A stretch of 64,000 bases of DNA from Candidatus Hydrogenedentota bacterium (GTDB taxonomy: Bacteria > Hydrogenedentota > Hydrogenedentia > Hydrogenedentales > CAITNO01). The position numbers were made by a program, and so were the translations under genes. The notes under the pieces are model-generated. The model made no database searches, was not told the DNA's origin, and was given only the letters and a program-made list of their open reading frames with translations. This document shows positions 34,447 to 43,680 of this stretch, piece after piece; the stretch's first letter is position 1; each line of letters starts with the position of its first letter. The stretch lies in contig CAITNO010000123.1 of the NCBI GenBank assembly GCA_903893795.1, forward strand, positions 62,001 through 126,000. Reading direction: 5' to 3'.

Positions 34447-37400
34447 ATGCTTGCCATGAACACTGCACGGATACTTGCTGTTGTTTCCGTTGTCTTCGCC
34501 GTTTGCCTTCCCGCAGTGGCGCAATCCAAGGCGGCCTCGGGAGCCGACGCATCCATGACACTCTTGCAGCAATTTGCCAATCCAGGGCCAGAATTCAGGG
34601 GAAAACCTTTTTGGAGTTGGAACGGCGACCTAAAGAAGGATGAACTGTTCCGCCAGATTGGAGTGCTGAAGGACATGGGCATGGGCGGCTATTTCATGCA
34701 CTCGCGCACGGGATTGGCCACGGAGTATCTGGGCGAGGACTGGTTCAATCTGATTAATGCCTGCGCGGATGAGGGTTCGCGGCTGGGGATGGAGTCGTGG
34801 CTCTATGACGAGGACCGCTGGCCCAGCGGCACAGCGGGCGGACTGGTGACGGCGGAGCCGAAGTTTCGGCAGAAGTTTATGACGCTTCAGAATGTCCCCG
34901 CGGCGGATTTCCAGTGGCGCGACGGGATTGTGGCGGCCTTTGCGTGCAAACTCGACGGGAACACCTGCACGGACTGCGTGCGGCTTGCGGCGCAGGAGAA
35001 GGCACCTGCAGGGAAGACGGTGCTGGTATTCACCGTGGAGGAGGCGAAGCCGTCGTCCTTCTACAACGGCAACACCGATGTGGACCGGCTGAACCGGGAG
35101 GCCACCGAATACTTCATCAAACTGACCCACGAGAAATACAAGGAGCACTGCGGGGACCGCTTGGGCAAGACGATTTCAGGCATCTTTACGGACGAACCAC
35201 ACCATGGATCCACCTTTTCCAGCTTTGGCCAGGGCAACAGCATGGCAGGCGGTATGACCCCCTGGACGGAGGGGCTGCCCGCGGCCTTTCAGGCGCGTTT
35301 TGGCTATGACATTGTCGAGCGGCTGCCGGAACTCTTCCTGCACAAGGACGGTGCGGTCATCGCGCCGGTCAAATGGCAGTACATGGAACTGTTGCAAAGC
35401 ATGTTTCTGGAGAACTGGTGCAAGCCGATTCGGGAATGGTGCGACCGGGAGCACATGATTTTCACGGGCCATTTCCTGCACGAGGACAATCTGATCGCAC
35501 AGGCCGTGCCCCAGGGTTCACTGATGCGGGGCTACGAGTATGAGGATTACCCCGGGGTGGATTTGCTGACCGAGGGCAACCGCAATTACTGGATCGCGAA
35601 GCAGGTGGAGAGCGTTGCCCGGCAGCTTGACAAGAAAAAGATTCTCTGCGAGGTGTACGGCTGCACGGGGTGGCAGATGAATTTCCAGTCGCACAAGGCC
35701 GTGGGCGACTGGCTGGCGCTGTTTGGCGTGAACCTGCGCTGCCACCATCTTTCGTGGTACACGATGGCCGGCGAGGCCAAGCGGGATTATCCGGCGAGCA
35801 TCTTCTTCCAGAGCGGCTGGTGGCGCGACTATCATTTCGTGGAGGACTATTACGCGCGGCTTAACACCATGCTGGCGCAGGGCCGTCCGGCCTGCGATGT
35901 GCTGGTGATGAACCCCATTGAGAGCACCTGGTGCCAGGCGGGCATCGGCTGGGCCGACGGACTGTCGGCGAAGACCAAAGAACTGCAGGACCTGCAGCGC
36001 GGCTATGAGGACATGTTCTTCTTCCTCGCCGGGTCGCACATCGATTTCGACTACGGCGATGAGGAGATGTTCGGCAGGCTCTGCCATGTGGACCGCGACG
36101 GCGACACGCCGGTGCTGCGCTTTGGCAAGGCCGATTACCGCGTCGCGGTTGTGCCGATGATGACGACGATCCGCAGCAGCAGCCTGCGGCTGCTGGAGGA
36201 GTTCCAAAAGGCGGGCGGCAAGGTGGTCTTTGCAGGGGCGCCGCCTGCGTATGTGGACGTGGTGAAGTCTCCCGCCGCTGCGCAACTGGCCGACAAGGCA
36301 ACGCGGGTGGAATGGAAGCGCGAGGCGCTGGCTCCGGCCGTGAAGGATTCGCTCCGCATTCCGGTTGAAATCGTTGATGCCAGCGGCGCGTCGGTGGAGA
36401 AGGTCTTCTGCCAGTTGCGCGATGACGGGGACAGCAAGTTTCTGGTGGCCATCAATACCAGCACGGACGAGGCGCAGCGCGGTGTGACGGTTCGCGTCAA
36501 GACGGTGAGTGCTGTCACGGAGTGGAACTGCCTGACGGGCGAGCGTCGGGCCGTTGTCGCCGCTGAGCGTTCCGGCTGGACCGAGTTCAAGACGGACTTT
36601 GTCCCCAGCGGCGAGCATGTTTATGTCTTCACCGCCAAGGCGGTGGAGGGGGTTCGGCAACCAGAGACGCTGGCCGAGGTCAGTCATGAAACCTGCGGCG
36701 GCCCCTTTGCCTACGAACTGAATGAGCCCAACGTCTGCGTGCTCGACATGGCCGATTACCAGATTGGCGACAAGGCAGTGAAAGCCGACACGGAGATACT
36801 CAAGATTGACGGGGCGGTTCGGCGTGCCTTCGGACTGCCCGAACGGGGCGGCGAGATGGTGCAGCCGTGGTTCAGCAAGAAGTTCGCGGCCAAGCCCGAG
36901 GTGAAGGGCACACTGCGGATGGTGTTCGCCTTCAACGCCGATGTCCTGCCCGGCGGTCCGGTGCAACTCGCGCTGGAAGAGCCGCAGAATTACACCATTA
37001 AACTCAATGGCAAAGCGGTTGCCACCGCGCCCAGCGGCTGGTGGGTGGACCCGGCCATACAGACCATTTCCCTGCCGGTGGACGGCCTCACGCAGGGCGC
37101 CAACACGATTGAATTGACCGCGGATTTCCGCGCTGACATGAACCTGGAGGCGATGTTCCTGCTGGGGACCTTTGGCGTGCGCATCGACGGCACGAAGAAG
37201 ACCCTTACGCAACTGCCCGCGCAGCTTGCCGTGGGCGATCTGGCGGCGCAGGGGCTTCCCTTCTACAGCGGTGCGGTGACCTACCGCATTCCGGTGACGG
37301 GCAAGCCCGACAAGGGCCAGCGCGCATTTCTCATCACGCCCAAGTTCGAGGGTGCCTGCGTGATGGCGGCACCGGGCAAGATCATCCCGTGGCAGCCCTA

Positions 37401-37629
37401 TGAGGCCGATGTGACGGCCGAAACACAACAGGGCGGCGAGTTGCCGGTGCAGGTGGTGCTGACGCGCCGCAACAGTTTTGGCCCGCTCCACCAGGTGCCC
37501 CTGCGTTCCAGCGGCTACGGTCCGGGGAACTGGACCACGGACGGGAAAGGCTGGTCGCAGGAGTATCAGCTTTACCCGGCAGGGTTGCTGGAGGCGCCGG
37601 TGATTTCGGTGCGGGCGGAGAAGCATTGA
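34447..37629 (+). CDS. Secreted GH106-like glycoside hydrolase (alpha-L-rhamnosidase-related)
   Basis: This is about 1060 residues from ATG 34447 (AGAGGA eleven bases upstream; ATG 34456 is possible). The signal peptide ends near AVAQS. The N-terminal catalytic region has the GH106-type opening FRGKPFWSWNGDLKKDELFR, GMGGYFMHSRTGL and GMESWLYDEDRWPSGTAGG. Acidic residues that could be catalytic are in FTDEPHHGS and ILCEVYGCTGWQ. The last ~250 residues are beta-sandwich-like (LRMVFAFNADVLPGGPVQL, YTIKLNGKAV). Secreted relatives remove rhamnose from plant or algal polysaccharides; substrate specificity here is inferred. It appears to be transcribed alone. Confidence 0.75.
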   Translation: MLAMNTARILAVVSVVFAVCLPAVAQSKAASGADASMTLLQQFANPGPEFRGKPFWSWNGDLKKDELFRQIGVLKDMGMGGYFMHSRTGLATEYLGEDWFNLINACADEGSRLGMESWLYDEDRWPSGTAGGLVTAEPKFRQKFMTLQNVPAADFQWRDGIVAAFACKLDGNTCTDCVRLAAQEKAPAGKTVLVFTVEEAKPSSFYNGNTDVDRLNREATEYFIKLTHEKYKEHCGDRLGKTISGIFTDEPHHGSTFSSFGQGNSMAGGMTPWTEGLPAAFQARFGYDIVERLPELFLHKDGAVIAPVKWQYMELLQSMFLENWCKPIREWCDREHMIFTGHFLHEDNLIAQAVPQGSLMRGYEYEDYPGVDLLTEGNRNYWIAKQVESVARQLDKKKILCEVYGCTGWQMNFQSHKAVGDWLALFGVNLRCHHLSWYTMAGEAKRDYPASIFFQSGWWRDYHFVEDYYARLNTMLAQGRPACDVLVMNPIESTWCQAGIGWADGLSAKTKELQDLQRGYEDMFFFLAGSHIDFDYGDEEMFGRLCHVDRDGDTPVLRFGKADYRVAVVPMMTTIRSSSLRLLEEFQKAGGKVVFAGAPPAYVDVVKSPAAAQLADKATRVEWKREALAPAVKDSLRIPVEIVDASGASVEKVFCQLRDDGDSKFLVAINTSTDEAQRGVTVRVKTVSAVTEWNCLTGERRAVVAAERSGWTEFKTDFVPSGEHVYVFTAKAVEGVRQPETLAEVSHETCGGPFAYELNEPNVCVLDMADYQIGDKAVKADTEILKIDGAVRRAFGLPERGGEMVQPWFSKKFAAKPEVKGTLRMVFAFNADVLPGGPVQLALEEPQNYTIKLNGKAVATAPSGWWVDPAIQTISLPVDGLTQGANTIELTADFRADMNLEAMFLLGTFGVRIDGTKKTLTQLPAQLAVGDLAAQGLPFYSGAVTYRIPVTGKPDKGQRAFLITPKFEGACVMAAPGKIIPWQPYEADVTAETQQGGELPVQVVLTRRNSFGPLHQVPLRSSGYGPGNWTTDGKGWSQEYQLYPAGLLEAPVISVRAEKH

Positions 37630-37879
37630 GGGAGGCAGGACTCTTCCAACCGGCAGTGACCTAAAACAAGGCGTCTTTGTTTCGCACTTTCAGTGCTTGT
37701 GTTTTACGCTGCCCGGTTTCCCGGGGCGTTGCCCCGTGCTGTCTTCTTGTGCGCCTTCGGCGCGTCGGACGACAGGAGTGCGCACAATGAGACGGTACAT
37801 CCTGCGGGCGACACAACCGAGTTCCAGCCCGTAAGTCGGTGCCGTTCCAGCCTCTCCCCCACTTTGGATTTCAGCGTGT
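37630..37879. repeat. Convergent intergenic repeat region
   Basis: It contains CCCGGGGCGTTGCCCCGTG and GCGCCTTCGGCGCGTC palindromes in a layout like other dispersed repeat elements of this chromosome. No gene is seen. It separates two converging genes. Confidence 0.45.
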
Positions 37880-39721
37880 TCAGGTTTGCGGTTGGGCGGC
37901 GGTGGGAATGGTTGCCTCGTAGGCGGTGATTTCGGTGTCGGTGCCCACCACGAAGAGGGTTGGCTTGCCGGGCCTGTTTAGCATGGCCGGGGCCGCGCTC
38001 TTGATGCCGGTGTGGCACAGGATTTGGCCAGAGGCCGACACGATGAGGATTTCCTTGACGCCGGGAACGGTCCACTCTTTCACGCCGTCGCCGTCCAGGT
38101 CTCCGGCGACCATCTGGTCGTCCCGCTTTCCTTCCAGTGAACTGCGGGCAAGACAGCGCCAGACCAGTTGTCCGTCACCGTCCAGTGCGGCAACATATCC
38201 GTCCTGTCCCCAGCCCAGGATTTGCACGTGCCCCTGGCCGTCGATTTCGGATGCGGCGAAGTTGGACAGGTAGGCGCCGCAACCGTGGTAGTCCTTGGTG
38301 CATCTTCCCTTGGCCGAGTACCTGCTGATGGCTCCCGACACTGAGGTGGTCAGGAGGAACAGCTCATCCTTGGAAGTGCGCAGGGCAGCCTGGTTCCAGA
38401 AGTTTCCCTTGAGCAGGCCCGTGTCTTTCCAGGCTTCCTTTCCTTCCGGGGTGAAGAGCACCAGCCCTCCGGAACCGTTGAGCCCCATAAGGACACTGTC
38501 GCAGCCCTTTCCCTCCACGTCGGCAAAGCAGCATCCGTCCACGGCGTCGCCCCCGTCGTAATGCCAGAGTGCCTTCCCGTCGGTGTTGTATACGTAGATT
38601 CCCATCATGGTCTTGGCCAGCAGGCGCCCCTCCCGTCCGCACCTTCCAAAGCGGATCGAATCGGTCATCAGAGGCGGAGCCCATTCGCCGACCGTGTTTC
38701 CGATGGCGTCAATGCACTCCACCTTGACGGTGCCCAAGACAATGAGTTCATCGGCCCCGTCACCGTTCCAGTCGCCCGTGGCGATGTTTTTCACCCCCTC
38801 GGCCGGGCGGCTCCAGACTTTGTTGAGCGCGAGCAGTCGGGGCGCATCCACCGCGTTGGCGATGGCGCCCTTCGGGCGCGGCTGGGCCGTTCCCGCAAAG
38901 TCTCCCGCAGTGGCGGCCTGGGCAAATTGCCCATAGTCGCGGACCATCATCAAGACCTTGTCGATGACACCCTTCTTGTCGATGAAGAGGAAGGCGTTGC
39001 CCATGGCGAAGCGCCGGTAGGGCTCATCCATTTCCCTGGAACAGACCACGGGGTAGGGACTGTGCACGAGGCCCTGGTAGCTCCGCACCTTTTCCTGCGC
39101 TTCCGAGTCCATACCCAACACCGCGACCTCGGGGTGCTCCTTTACGAGGCGTTCCAGGTGTTCCGCTTCACGCTGTGAAGCGTCGTCCCAGCGATCGAAG
39201 ACATGCACCACCATGCGCTGTCCACGGAAGTCGGCCAAAGTCAGCTTCTTGCCGTCCAGCGTGGTCACTTCAAAGTCGGGCGCCGCAACACCGGCCCAGC
39301 GGTTGAATCCGCCGAAGCCGAGCAATTCACCCATGTGTGGCGCAAAGCCAAACCCGCCCAGCACGCTTGTGAAGAGACAGATTTGCCCGAGAGCGACGAG
39401 AATGGCCACCAAAGAAAGTGCCACCCCCAGGCAGGCGCGTAATTTCTTTTCGGGATGGCGCACCAGATGCCATAGGCCCACGATGATGCCTGCAACACCA
39501 AGCAGACCGCCGAAGAGGGCCAACGACAGCAGGATGCCCAGGACGCCCAAGGTGACACTAACCCCGGAGAGCGCGCCTGATCGGCGCTGAATGGCGGTGT
39601 GCGGGCGCAATTCGGGAGCGGGCGGGGTTGGTGAAATGAACGGCACCGCGCCGGGGTCCAACTCCAGCCGTTCGGTGCGGCCTTCGTCCGCGGAATCAAG
39701 ACCGAAGTTCTGTTCATCCAT
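37880..39721 (-). CDS. Membrane protein with thioredoxin-like and FG-GAP (VCBS-like) domains
   Basis: This is 613 residues from ATG 39721 (GGAGGGG seven bases upstream). Residues 50-145 contain three to four membrane helices of a DUF4190-like type (VTLGVLGILLSLALFGGLLG, LSLVAILVALGQICLFTSVL). A peroxiredoxin/TlpA-like domain follows (APDFEVTTLDGKKLTLADFRGQ). It lacks the CxxC: the expected position reads VFDRWDDASQ. From about 300 on there are FG-GAP-type propeller repeats (GDWNGDGADELIVLG, GDLDGDGVKEWTVPG). It probably senses or binds at the envelope rather than doing thiol chemistry. The upstream frame extension is repeat DNA. Confidence 0.72.
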   Translation of the reverse strand: MDEQNFGLDSADEGRTERLELDPGAVPFISPTPPAPELRPHTAIQRRSGALSGVSVTLGVLGILLSLALFGGLLGVAGIIVGLWHLVRHPEKKLRACLGVALSLVAILVALGQICLFTSVLGGFGFAPHMGELLGFGGFNRWAGVAAPDFEVTTLDGKKLTLADFRGQRMVVHVFDRWDDASQREAEHLERLVKEHPEVAVLGMDSEAQEKVRSYQGLVHSPYPVVCSREMDEPYRRFAMGNAFLFIDKKGVIDKVLMMVRDYGQFAQAATAGDFAGTAQPRPKGAIANAVDAPRLLALNKVWSRPAEGVKNIATGDWNGDGADELIVLGTVKVECIDAIGNTVGEWAPPLMTDSIRFGRCGREGRLLAKTMMGIYVYNTDGKALWHYDGGDAVDGCCFADVEGKGCDSVLMGLNGSGGLVLFTPEGKEAWKDTGLLKGNFWNQAALRTSKDELFLLTTSVSGAISRYSAKGRCTKDYHGCGAYLSNFAASEIDGQGHVQILGWGQDGYVAALDGDGQLVWRCLARSSLEGKRDDQMVAGDLDGDGVKEWTVPGVKEILIVSASGQILCHTGIKSAAPAMLNRPGKPTLFVVGTDTEITAYEATIPTAAQPQT

Positions 39722-39779
39722 GATTTGACCCCTCCGTATTACGATGTTCCAAAACATTCGCAAGACACGACGGTCCCGG

Positions 39780-39872
39780 TCCGTGCGGGACAGACACCCC
39801 CCGCCCTTCGGGCTGCCCCCCTCAAGGGGGGACCCAAAACAGTTTGCGAGGAGGGACCTAAGACAGCTTGCG
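39780..39872. repeat. Dispersed palindromic repeat cluster
   Basis: It contains CCCGCCCTTCGGGC, CCCCCCTCAAGGGGGG and two degenerate copies of ACAGTTTGCGAGGAGGGACC / ACAGCTTGCGA. It is the same family as the arrays near 287-699 and 63703-63800. The rest of 39722-40058 holds no gene. Confidence 0.65.
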
Positions 39873-40058
39873 ATTCGCAATTCCATTGGTTTGCGGCCAA
39901 CGGTCGCACCAAGTTGAATGTATCTTCAGATTAAAGTTTGACAGACTTTCCGGGTTTTGTCCAGAGGGGCCTCATTCCCGCAGGAAGCGGGCGACACTTC
40001 ACTCGAACAGGAGTCTGACCTTGCTTCCCCTGAGTCCATTGAACGATCCCTCTATGGT

Positions 40059-41975
40059 CTACTTCGCTGCGGCTGCCGGTTTGTCCTGCGGTTTGGCGAG
40101 GTATTCGGCGCGGCCGTCGGTCATCCATTTCCAGAGGGCTTTATTCCACAGTTCGACGCGCTGCTTTTCCACATCCGTTGCGGCGAGCGCCTTGGCCTGT
40201 TCCATGTATTTGCCCAACTGTTCCATGCGCTCCGCCGTGCCCAGGCTGCTCCAGGCGACGTTCTTCCAGTCGATGCCGTTCTTCCTGTAATAGGGTTTGG
40301 GGTAGTTCTTGGGGTTCGTGGCAATCTGTTCCAGTTGCAGGTAGAACTTCTTCATCGGTTCGGCGGCAGCGCCGAAATAGAGCCGGAAGAACTCGTCGAG
40401 TATCGTATCGACGTTTTGTTTTGGGTCGTCGTATATCTTGGCCAGCACGTAGGCCTCGAGCATGTCCTGCTCACCGCAGATGAAGATGCCCTGGATGCCG
40501 TCGTGGATGAACATGCGGGCCGTTTTGGCCGACTCGTGGACCATGACGTTGGGGAAGCACTTAAACTTGTCGATGACGGACGGTTCCATGGGGTGGTGAT
40601 AGTAGTTCCAGAGAAATATGAGCGCCTTGGTGCGGCGCAGCCACTCGTGGTAAAGCTTCATGTCGTTTTCGCGCATTTCCTTGTGGATGGCGTACATGCA
40701 GGTGTGCAGGCAGGGTGCGATGGAGACGTTGGGCTCCAGTTCAAAGCCCTGGGGCGGATAGGCGTAGTTCCAGTAGGCCAGCGCGGCGATGTACTTGTCT
40801 GGATGGGTCTTGGCCACTTCCCGTGCCACGGCATTTACAAAGGAGAAGAAGTAGTTGCTGATGGTTCCGCTGCTGAACTGTCCCGTGCCCATTCTTCGGC
40901 CCGAGGCTATTAGCTCTTTGCACTGGGGGCAGGTGCAGAAGTTGGCGTTGTCGTCGGGCACGATAGCGAAGTAGTTCCCCACGGCCTTCCAGCCTTCGGG
41001 CGGGTTTGCCTTGCCGTCGAAGTAGTCGCGGGCCATCTGCGCGACCTCTTCGACCAGTTTTGGGTTGGTGTAGCAGAGTTGGGAACCGTGTCCCTTGCCC
41101 TGGGCCTGGTAGGCGGAGTCGGTGAATTTGGTCTGGATGGTTTTTGGATGGAAGGTGTGGTTGGCAGCCCATTTTTCCCCGCCCAGGCGCAGGCGGCGCC
41201 AGAAGAGGTACACCTCGGGACGGGTGACGGGCCCCCACTGGCCCTGCATGAAGGGCCAGTTGCCCGCCCAGAGGGCGTCGCGGTCTTTGAGGGCGGGTGT
41301 GCGGCGCAGGTCCCTGCCCTTCACTGTAAGCGTTTTATGGGATGGGAGGATGATGGCGGTCTGTGAGGGGCCGTACCATCGGGCGCCGCAGAACTGCTCG
41401 ATGAAGTGATAGGCGGCGTGGCAGGTGCCCTGGTCGTCATACACGCCCGGCAGTTCCATCTCCCCCACGCTGCGTTCGGGCATGCCTACGGTTTTCCAGT
41501 AGTCAATCTTCTGGCGCGTGTCGGCCAGGGTGTCGCCGCAGTTCATAGGGCGGCCCAGTTCCTGCCGGTTGGCCGGGGTGTCCTCCCAGTCGCGCCCGAT
41601 CAGGATGAGTGTGTCGGGGCGAAAGGCGATGAGGTATTCCTGGGTCGCAAAGTCTGTGCCCTTGAAGCCCAGCGCTCTTGTGGCCGTACTCTCCCCCACC
41701 AGCACGCGCGGTCCGGCGACCGTTTCATTGTCGGCGCGGATGGGCACTTCGGCGCCGGTGATCTTCAGGATATGGCACTGCAATTCCAGCGCCGCCAGAT
41801 GGGCGGCCGGTGTGGGGTGTTGGGCCACGACGATGGTGCAGGTGGGCTTGCCGTCCTGCGCGAGCGTGAAGGCACCCTGTCCCACGACGCCCAAACCTTC
41901 GTGCTGTAACCCGGCACAGCCGCAACACAATACGGCGCAACAGGCCAGTGCGAGGAACCCCGAAAGACGTCGCAT
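40059..41975 (-). CDS. DUF4838-type lipoprotein, putative glycoside hydrolase
   Basis: This is 638 residues from ATG 41975 (GGAGG seven bases upstream). The lipobox is ACCAVLCCGCAG, placing it at the envelope. An N-terminal alpha/beta domain (AAHLAALELQCHILKITGAE, GPRVLVGES) resembles the GH67/GH20-type accessory domain. The following DUF4838-like barrel includes NWPFMQG, IVPDDNANFCTCPQCKELI, ALAYWNYAYPPQGFELEPNV and HYEWLRR-type segments, then IFLWNYYHHPME. DUF4838 proteins are common in Planctomycetes, Lentisphaerae and related phyla and are thought to act on polysaccharides. It starts 19 bp after terC and may be co-transcribed. Confidence 0.8.
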   Translation of the reverse strand: MRRLSGFLALACCAVLCCGCAGLQHEGLGVVGQGAFTLAQDGKPTCTIVVAQHPTPAAHLAALELQCHILKITGAEVPIRADNETVAGPRVLVGESTATRALGFKGTDFATQEYLIAFRPDTLILIGRDWEDTPANRQELGRPMNCGDTLADTRQKIDYWKTVGMPERSVGEMELPGVYDDQGTCHAAYHFIEQFCGARWYGPSQTAIILPSHKTLTVKGRDLRRTPALKDRDALWAGNWPFMQGQWGPVTRPEVYLFWRRLRLGGEKWAANHTFHPKTIQTKFTDSAYQAQGKGHGSQLCYTNPKLVEEVAQMARDYFDGKANPPEGWKAVGNYFAIVPDDNANFCTCPQCKELIASGRRMGTGQFSSGTISNYFFSFVNAVAREVAKTHPDKYIAALAYWNYAYPPQGFELEPNVSIAPCLHTCMYAIHKEMRENDMKLYHEWLRRTKALIFLWNYYHHPMEPSVIDKFKCFPNVMVHESAKTARMFIHDGIQGIFICGEQDMLEAYVLAKIYDDPKQNVDTILDEFFRLYFGAAAEPMKKFYLQLEQIATNPKNYPKPYYRKNGIDWKNVAWSSLGTAERMEQLGKYMEQAKALAATDVEKQRVELWNKALWKWMTDGRAEYLAKPQDKPAAAAK

Positions 41976-41994
41976 CGTTATGCCTCCAAGGTGG

Positions 41995-42741
41995 TCATTT
42001 CTTTGCCGACTTCGCCTCAACACGGTGGCCAAAACGCAGGTTGAGCATTTCCACGCCGAGGGAAAAGGCCATGGCGAAGTAGATGTAGCCCCGTTCGATG
42101 TGCTTGCCCGCCCCCTCCGCGACAAGGAACACGCCCACGAGCAGCAGGAATGACAGGGCCAGCATGCGGATGGTGGGATAGCGGTTGACGAAATTGCACA
42201 CCGCATCGGCAAAGATCATCATGGCAACCACGGCGCAGATGACGGCGGCGATCATGACAGAAACCTGGGACGCCATGCCCACGGCGGTAATCACCGAGTC
42301 GAGGGAAAACACGATGTCGAGCAGCACGATTTGGAAAATGGCCGCGGCAAAAGAACGGGAGGGCTTGCCTGTATAAACGGGCATCTCGGGCTTTTCCGCC
42401 CTGCCAATGGAGAGGCTGTGCTCGTGTATTTCCTTGACGGCTTTCCACATGAGGAAGAGGCCGCCGCCGAAGAGGACCAGGTCCCGTCCGGTAAAGTCAT
42501 GCCCCATGAGGGTGAAGAGGGGGCTTTGAAGACGCATAATGAAGCTGATGGAAAGCAGGAGGAGAATCCGCATGATCATGGCGAGGCCGAGGCCGATGCG
42601 GCGCGCCTTGGCCTGCTTGGCCTTGGGAAGTCTGCCGCTGATGATGGCGAGGATGACGATATTGTCAATGCCCAGGACGATTTCGAGGGCCGTCAGGGTG
42701 AAGAGGGCCACGGCATTTTCTACGGTAAACAGGTCGTGCAT
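41995..42741 (-). CDS. TerC-family integral membrane protein
   Basis: This is 248 residues from ATG 42741 with GAAGGGAAGGA upstream. Seven to eight membrane helices carry the TerC acidic motifs ALEIVLGIDNIVILAIISG near residue 18 and LDIVFSLDSVITAVGMA near residue 135, symmetric halves of a metal-transport-like fold. TerC/Alx proteins are linked to tellurite resistance and Mn2+ export, especially for exported metalloenzymes. The DUF4838 gene is 19 bp downstream. Confidence 0.92.
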   Translation of the reverse strand: MHDLFTVENAVALFTLTALEIVLGIDNIVILAIISGRLPKAKQAKARRIGLGLAMIMRILLLLSISFIMRLQSPLFTLMGHDFTGRDLVLFGGGLFLMWKAVKEIHEHSLSIGRAEKPEMPVYTGKPSRSFAAAIFQIVLLDIVFSLDSVITAVGMASQVSVMIAAVICAVVAMMIFADAVCNFVNRYPTIRMLALSFLLLVGVFLVAEGAGKHIERGYIYFAMAFSLGVEMLNLRFGHRVEAKSAKK

Positions 42742-43063
42742 CAATGCAATTCCTTCCCTTCTGGGCTATCCGCGCAACCTTGTCGCGCATCGACACAAAA
42801 TATTATCTCAACCGGGCCATTCGAAATTGAACGGTCTCTGTCGCACCGCCACCGGCCACGCTGCATTCCATTTGTCCTATTCGTCCCACAGGAACTAGCC
42901 CCTGTTTTGTAAGTACGATCGTCTAAGAAGTTTATGCTTTAGAATGTGTTAACGAAAAGGGAGGACTATTTTAGCACACGGTATTTTCCGTTGGGTCTGA
43001 ACTCTTGCACTGTCGCGCAACCTCTCCCTAATTGGTTCTATGCTGATCCAGACCCATGATTCC
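42742..43063. other. Intergenic, no feature seen
   Basis: About 320 bp lie upstream of terC and downstream of the minus-strand gene at 43064. Parts are AT-richer than the surroundings (AATATTATCTC near 42800; TTTTGTAAGTACGATCG near 42904). I see no clear terminator or promoter boxes. Confidence 0.4.
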
Positions 43064-43606
43064 CTATTCCTCCGGCTCATATACATAAAGTTCTGCGACC
43101 TTGGACAACACCGTGGCGTCCAATAACTCCTGAAGGAACTCGCGCCCACAGTGCCATTCCCAAAACTTAGGCGGCAAGGTTACCCCCGGGCCTGACCTGA
43201 AGACAAGCTGATAATGGTAATTGAAGGAATTGACTCTCTCCAGATCGTTCCATCGATAAATGGAGGAACTTTTTCCCCGAACTTCGCACGCCAAGCAGTC
43301 TTTCCCGAGAATAAACCTCGCTTTCTGGCGGAAAAGCTTGGCGTAAAGTCGTGCACGCGAAAGAAAAAGAGTAGTACAGAGGACAAGCAGTGGAAAAGAA
43401 AAGAGCCGTACTATTAGGGACCAATCCCTGAGATATGCAAAGGAATACGCGAAGTAACAATGCGTCACATCCGACAGAGACATTATGAACATCAATGTCG
43501 CGCCCAGAATACATACCAATGCGGAAGCAGCCATCCGAGAAGGAGGAGGAGCGTATTCAATACGATCAACTCTCCCGTCGTCGCCGCGATGTATCACCAT
43601 TTCCAT
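43064..43606 (-). CDS. Hypothetical two-helix membrane protein
   Basis: This is 180 residues from ATG 43606 (CGGAG eight bases upstream). Two membrane helices span about 28-48 (ASALVCILGATLMFIMSL) and 65-85 (LIVRLFSFPLLVLCTTLFL). The soluble C-terminal part (KARFILGKDCLACEVRGKSS, DLERVNSFNYHYQLVF, PPKFWEW) resembles PH-like or bacterial Pleckstrin-type membrane proteins, but similarity is too weak to assign. Its composition is less GC-rich than its neighbours. It lies downstream of the TIM-barrel hydrolase gene on the same strand after a 74-bp gap. Confidence 0.65.
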   Translation of the reverse strand: MEMVIHRGDDGRVDRIEYAPPPSRMAASALVCILGATLMFIMSLSDVTHCYFAYSFAYLRDWSLIVRLFSFPLLVLCTTLFLSRARLYAKLFRQKARFILGKDCLACEVRGKSSSIYRWNDLERVNSFNYHYQLVFRSGPGVTLPPKFWEWHCGREFLQELLDATVLSKVAELYVYEPEE

Positions 43607-43680
43607 AATGATGCTCCGGTAATGCAATCCCACCGATTCCGTCAACTGAGATTCGCAAGGATGAGCGCGCCGATACAGGG

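Noticed and set aside
35518-37626. 702-codon minus-strand frame opposite the GH106-like gene
   Set aside because: It is an antisense shadow, biased to His/Arg/Leu, with no ribosome site; the plus-strand protein has clear motifs.
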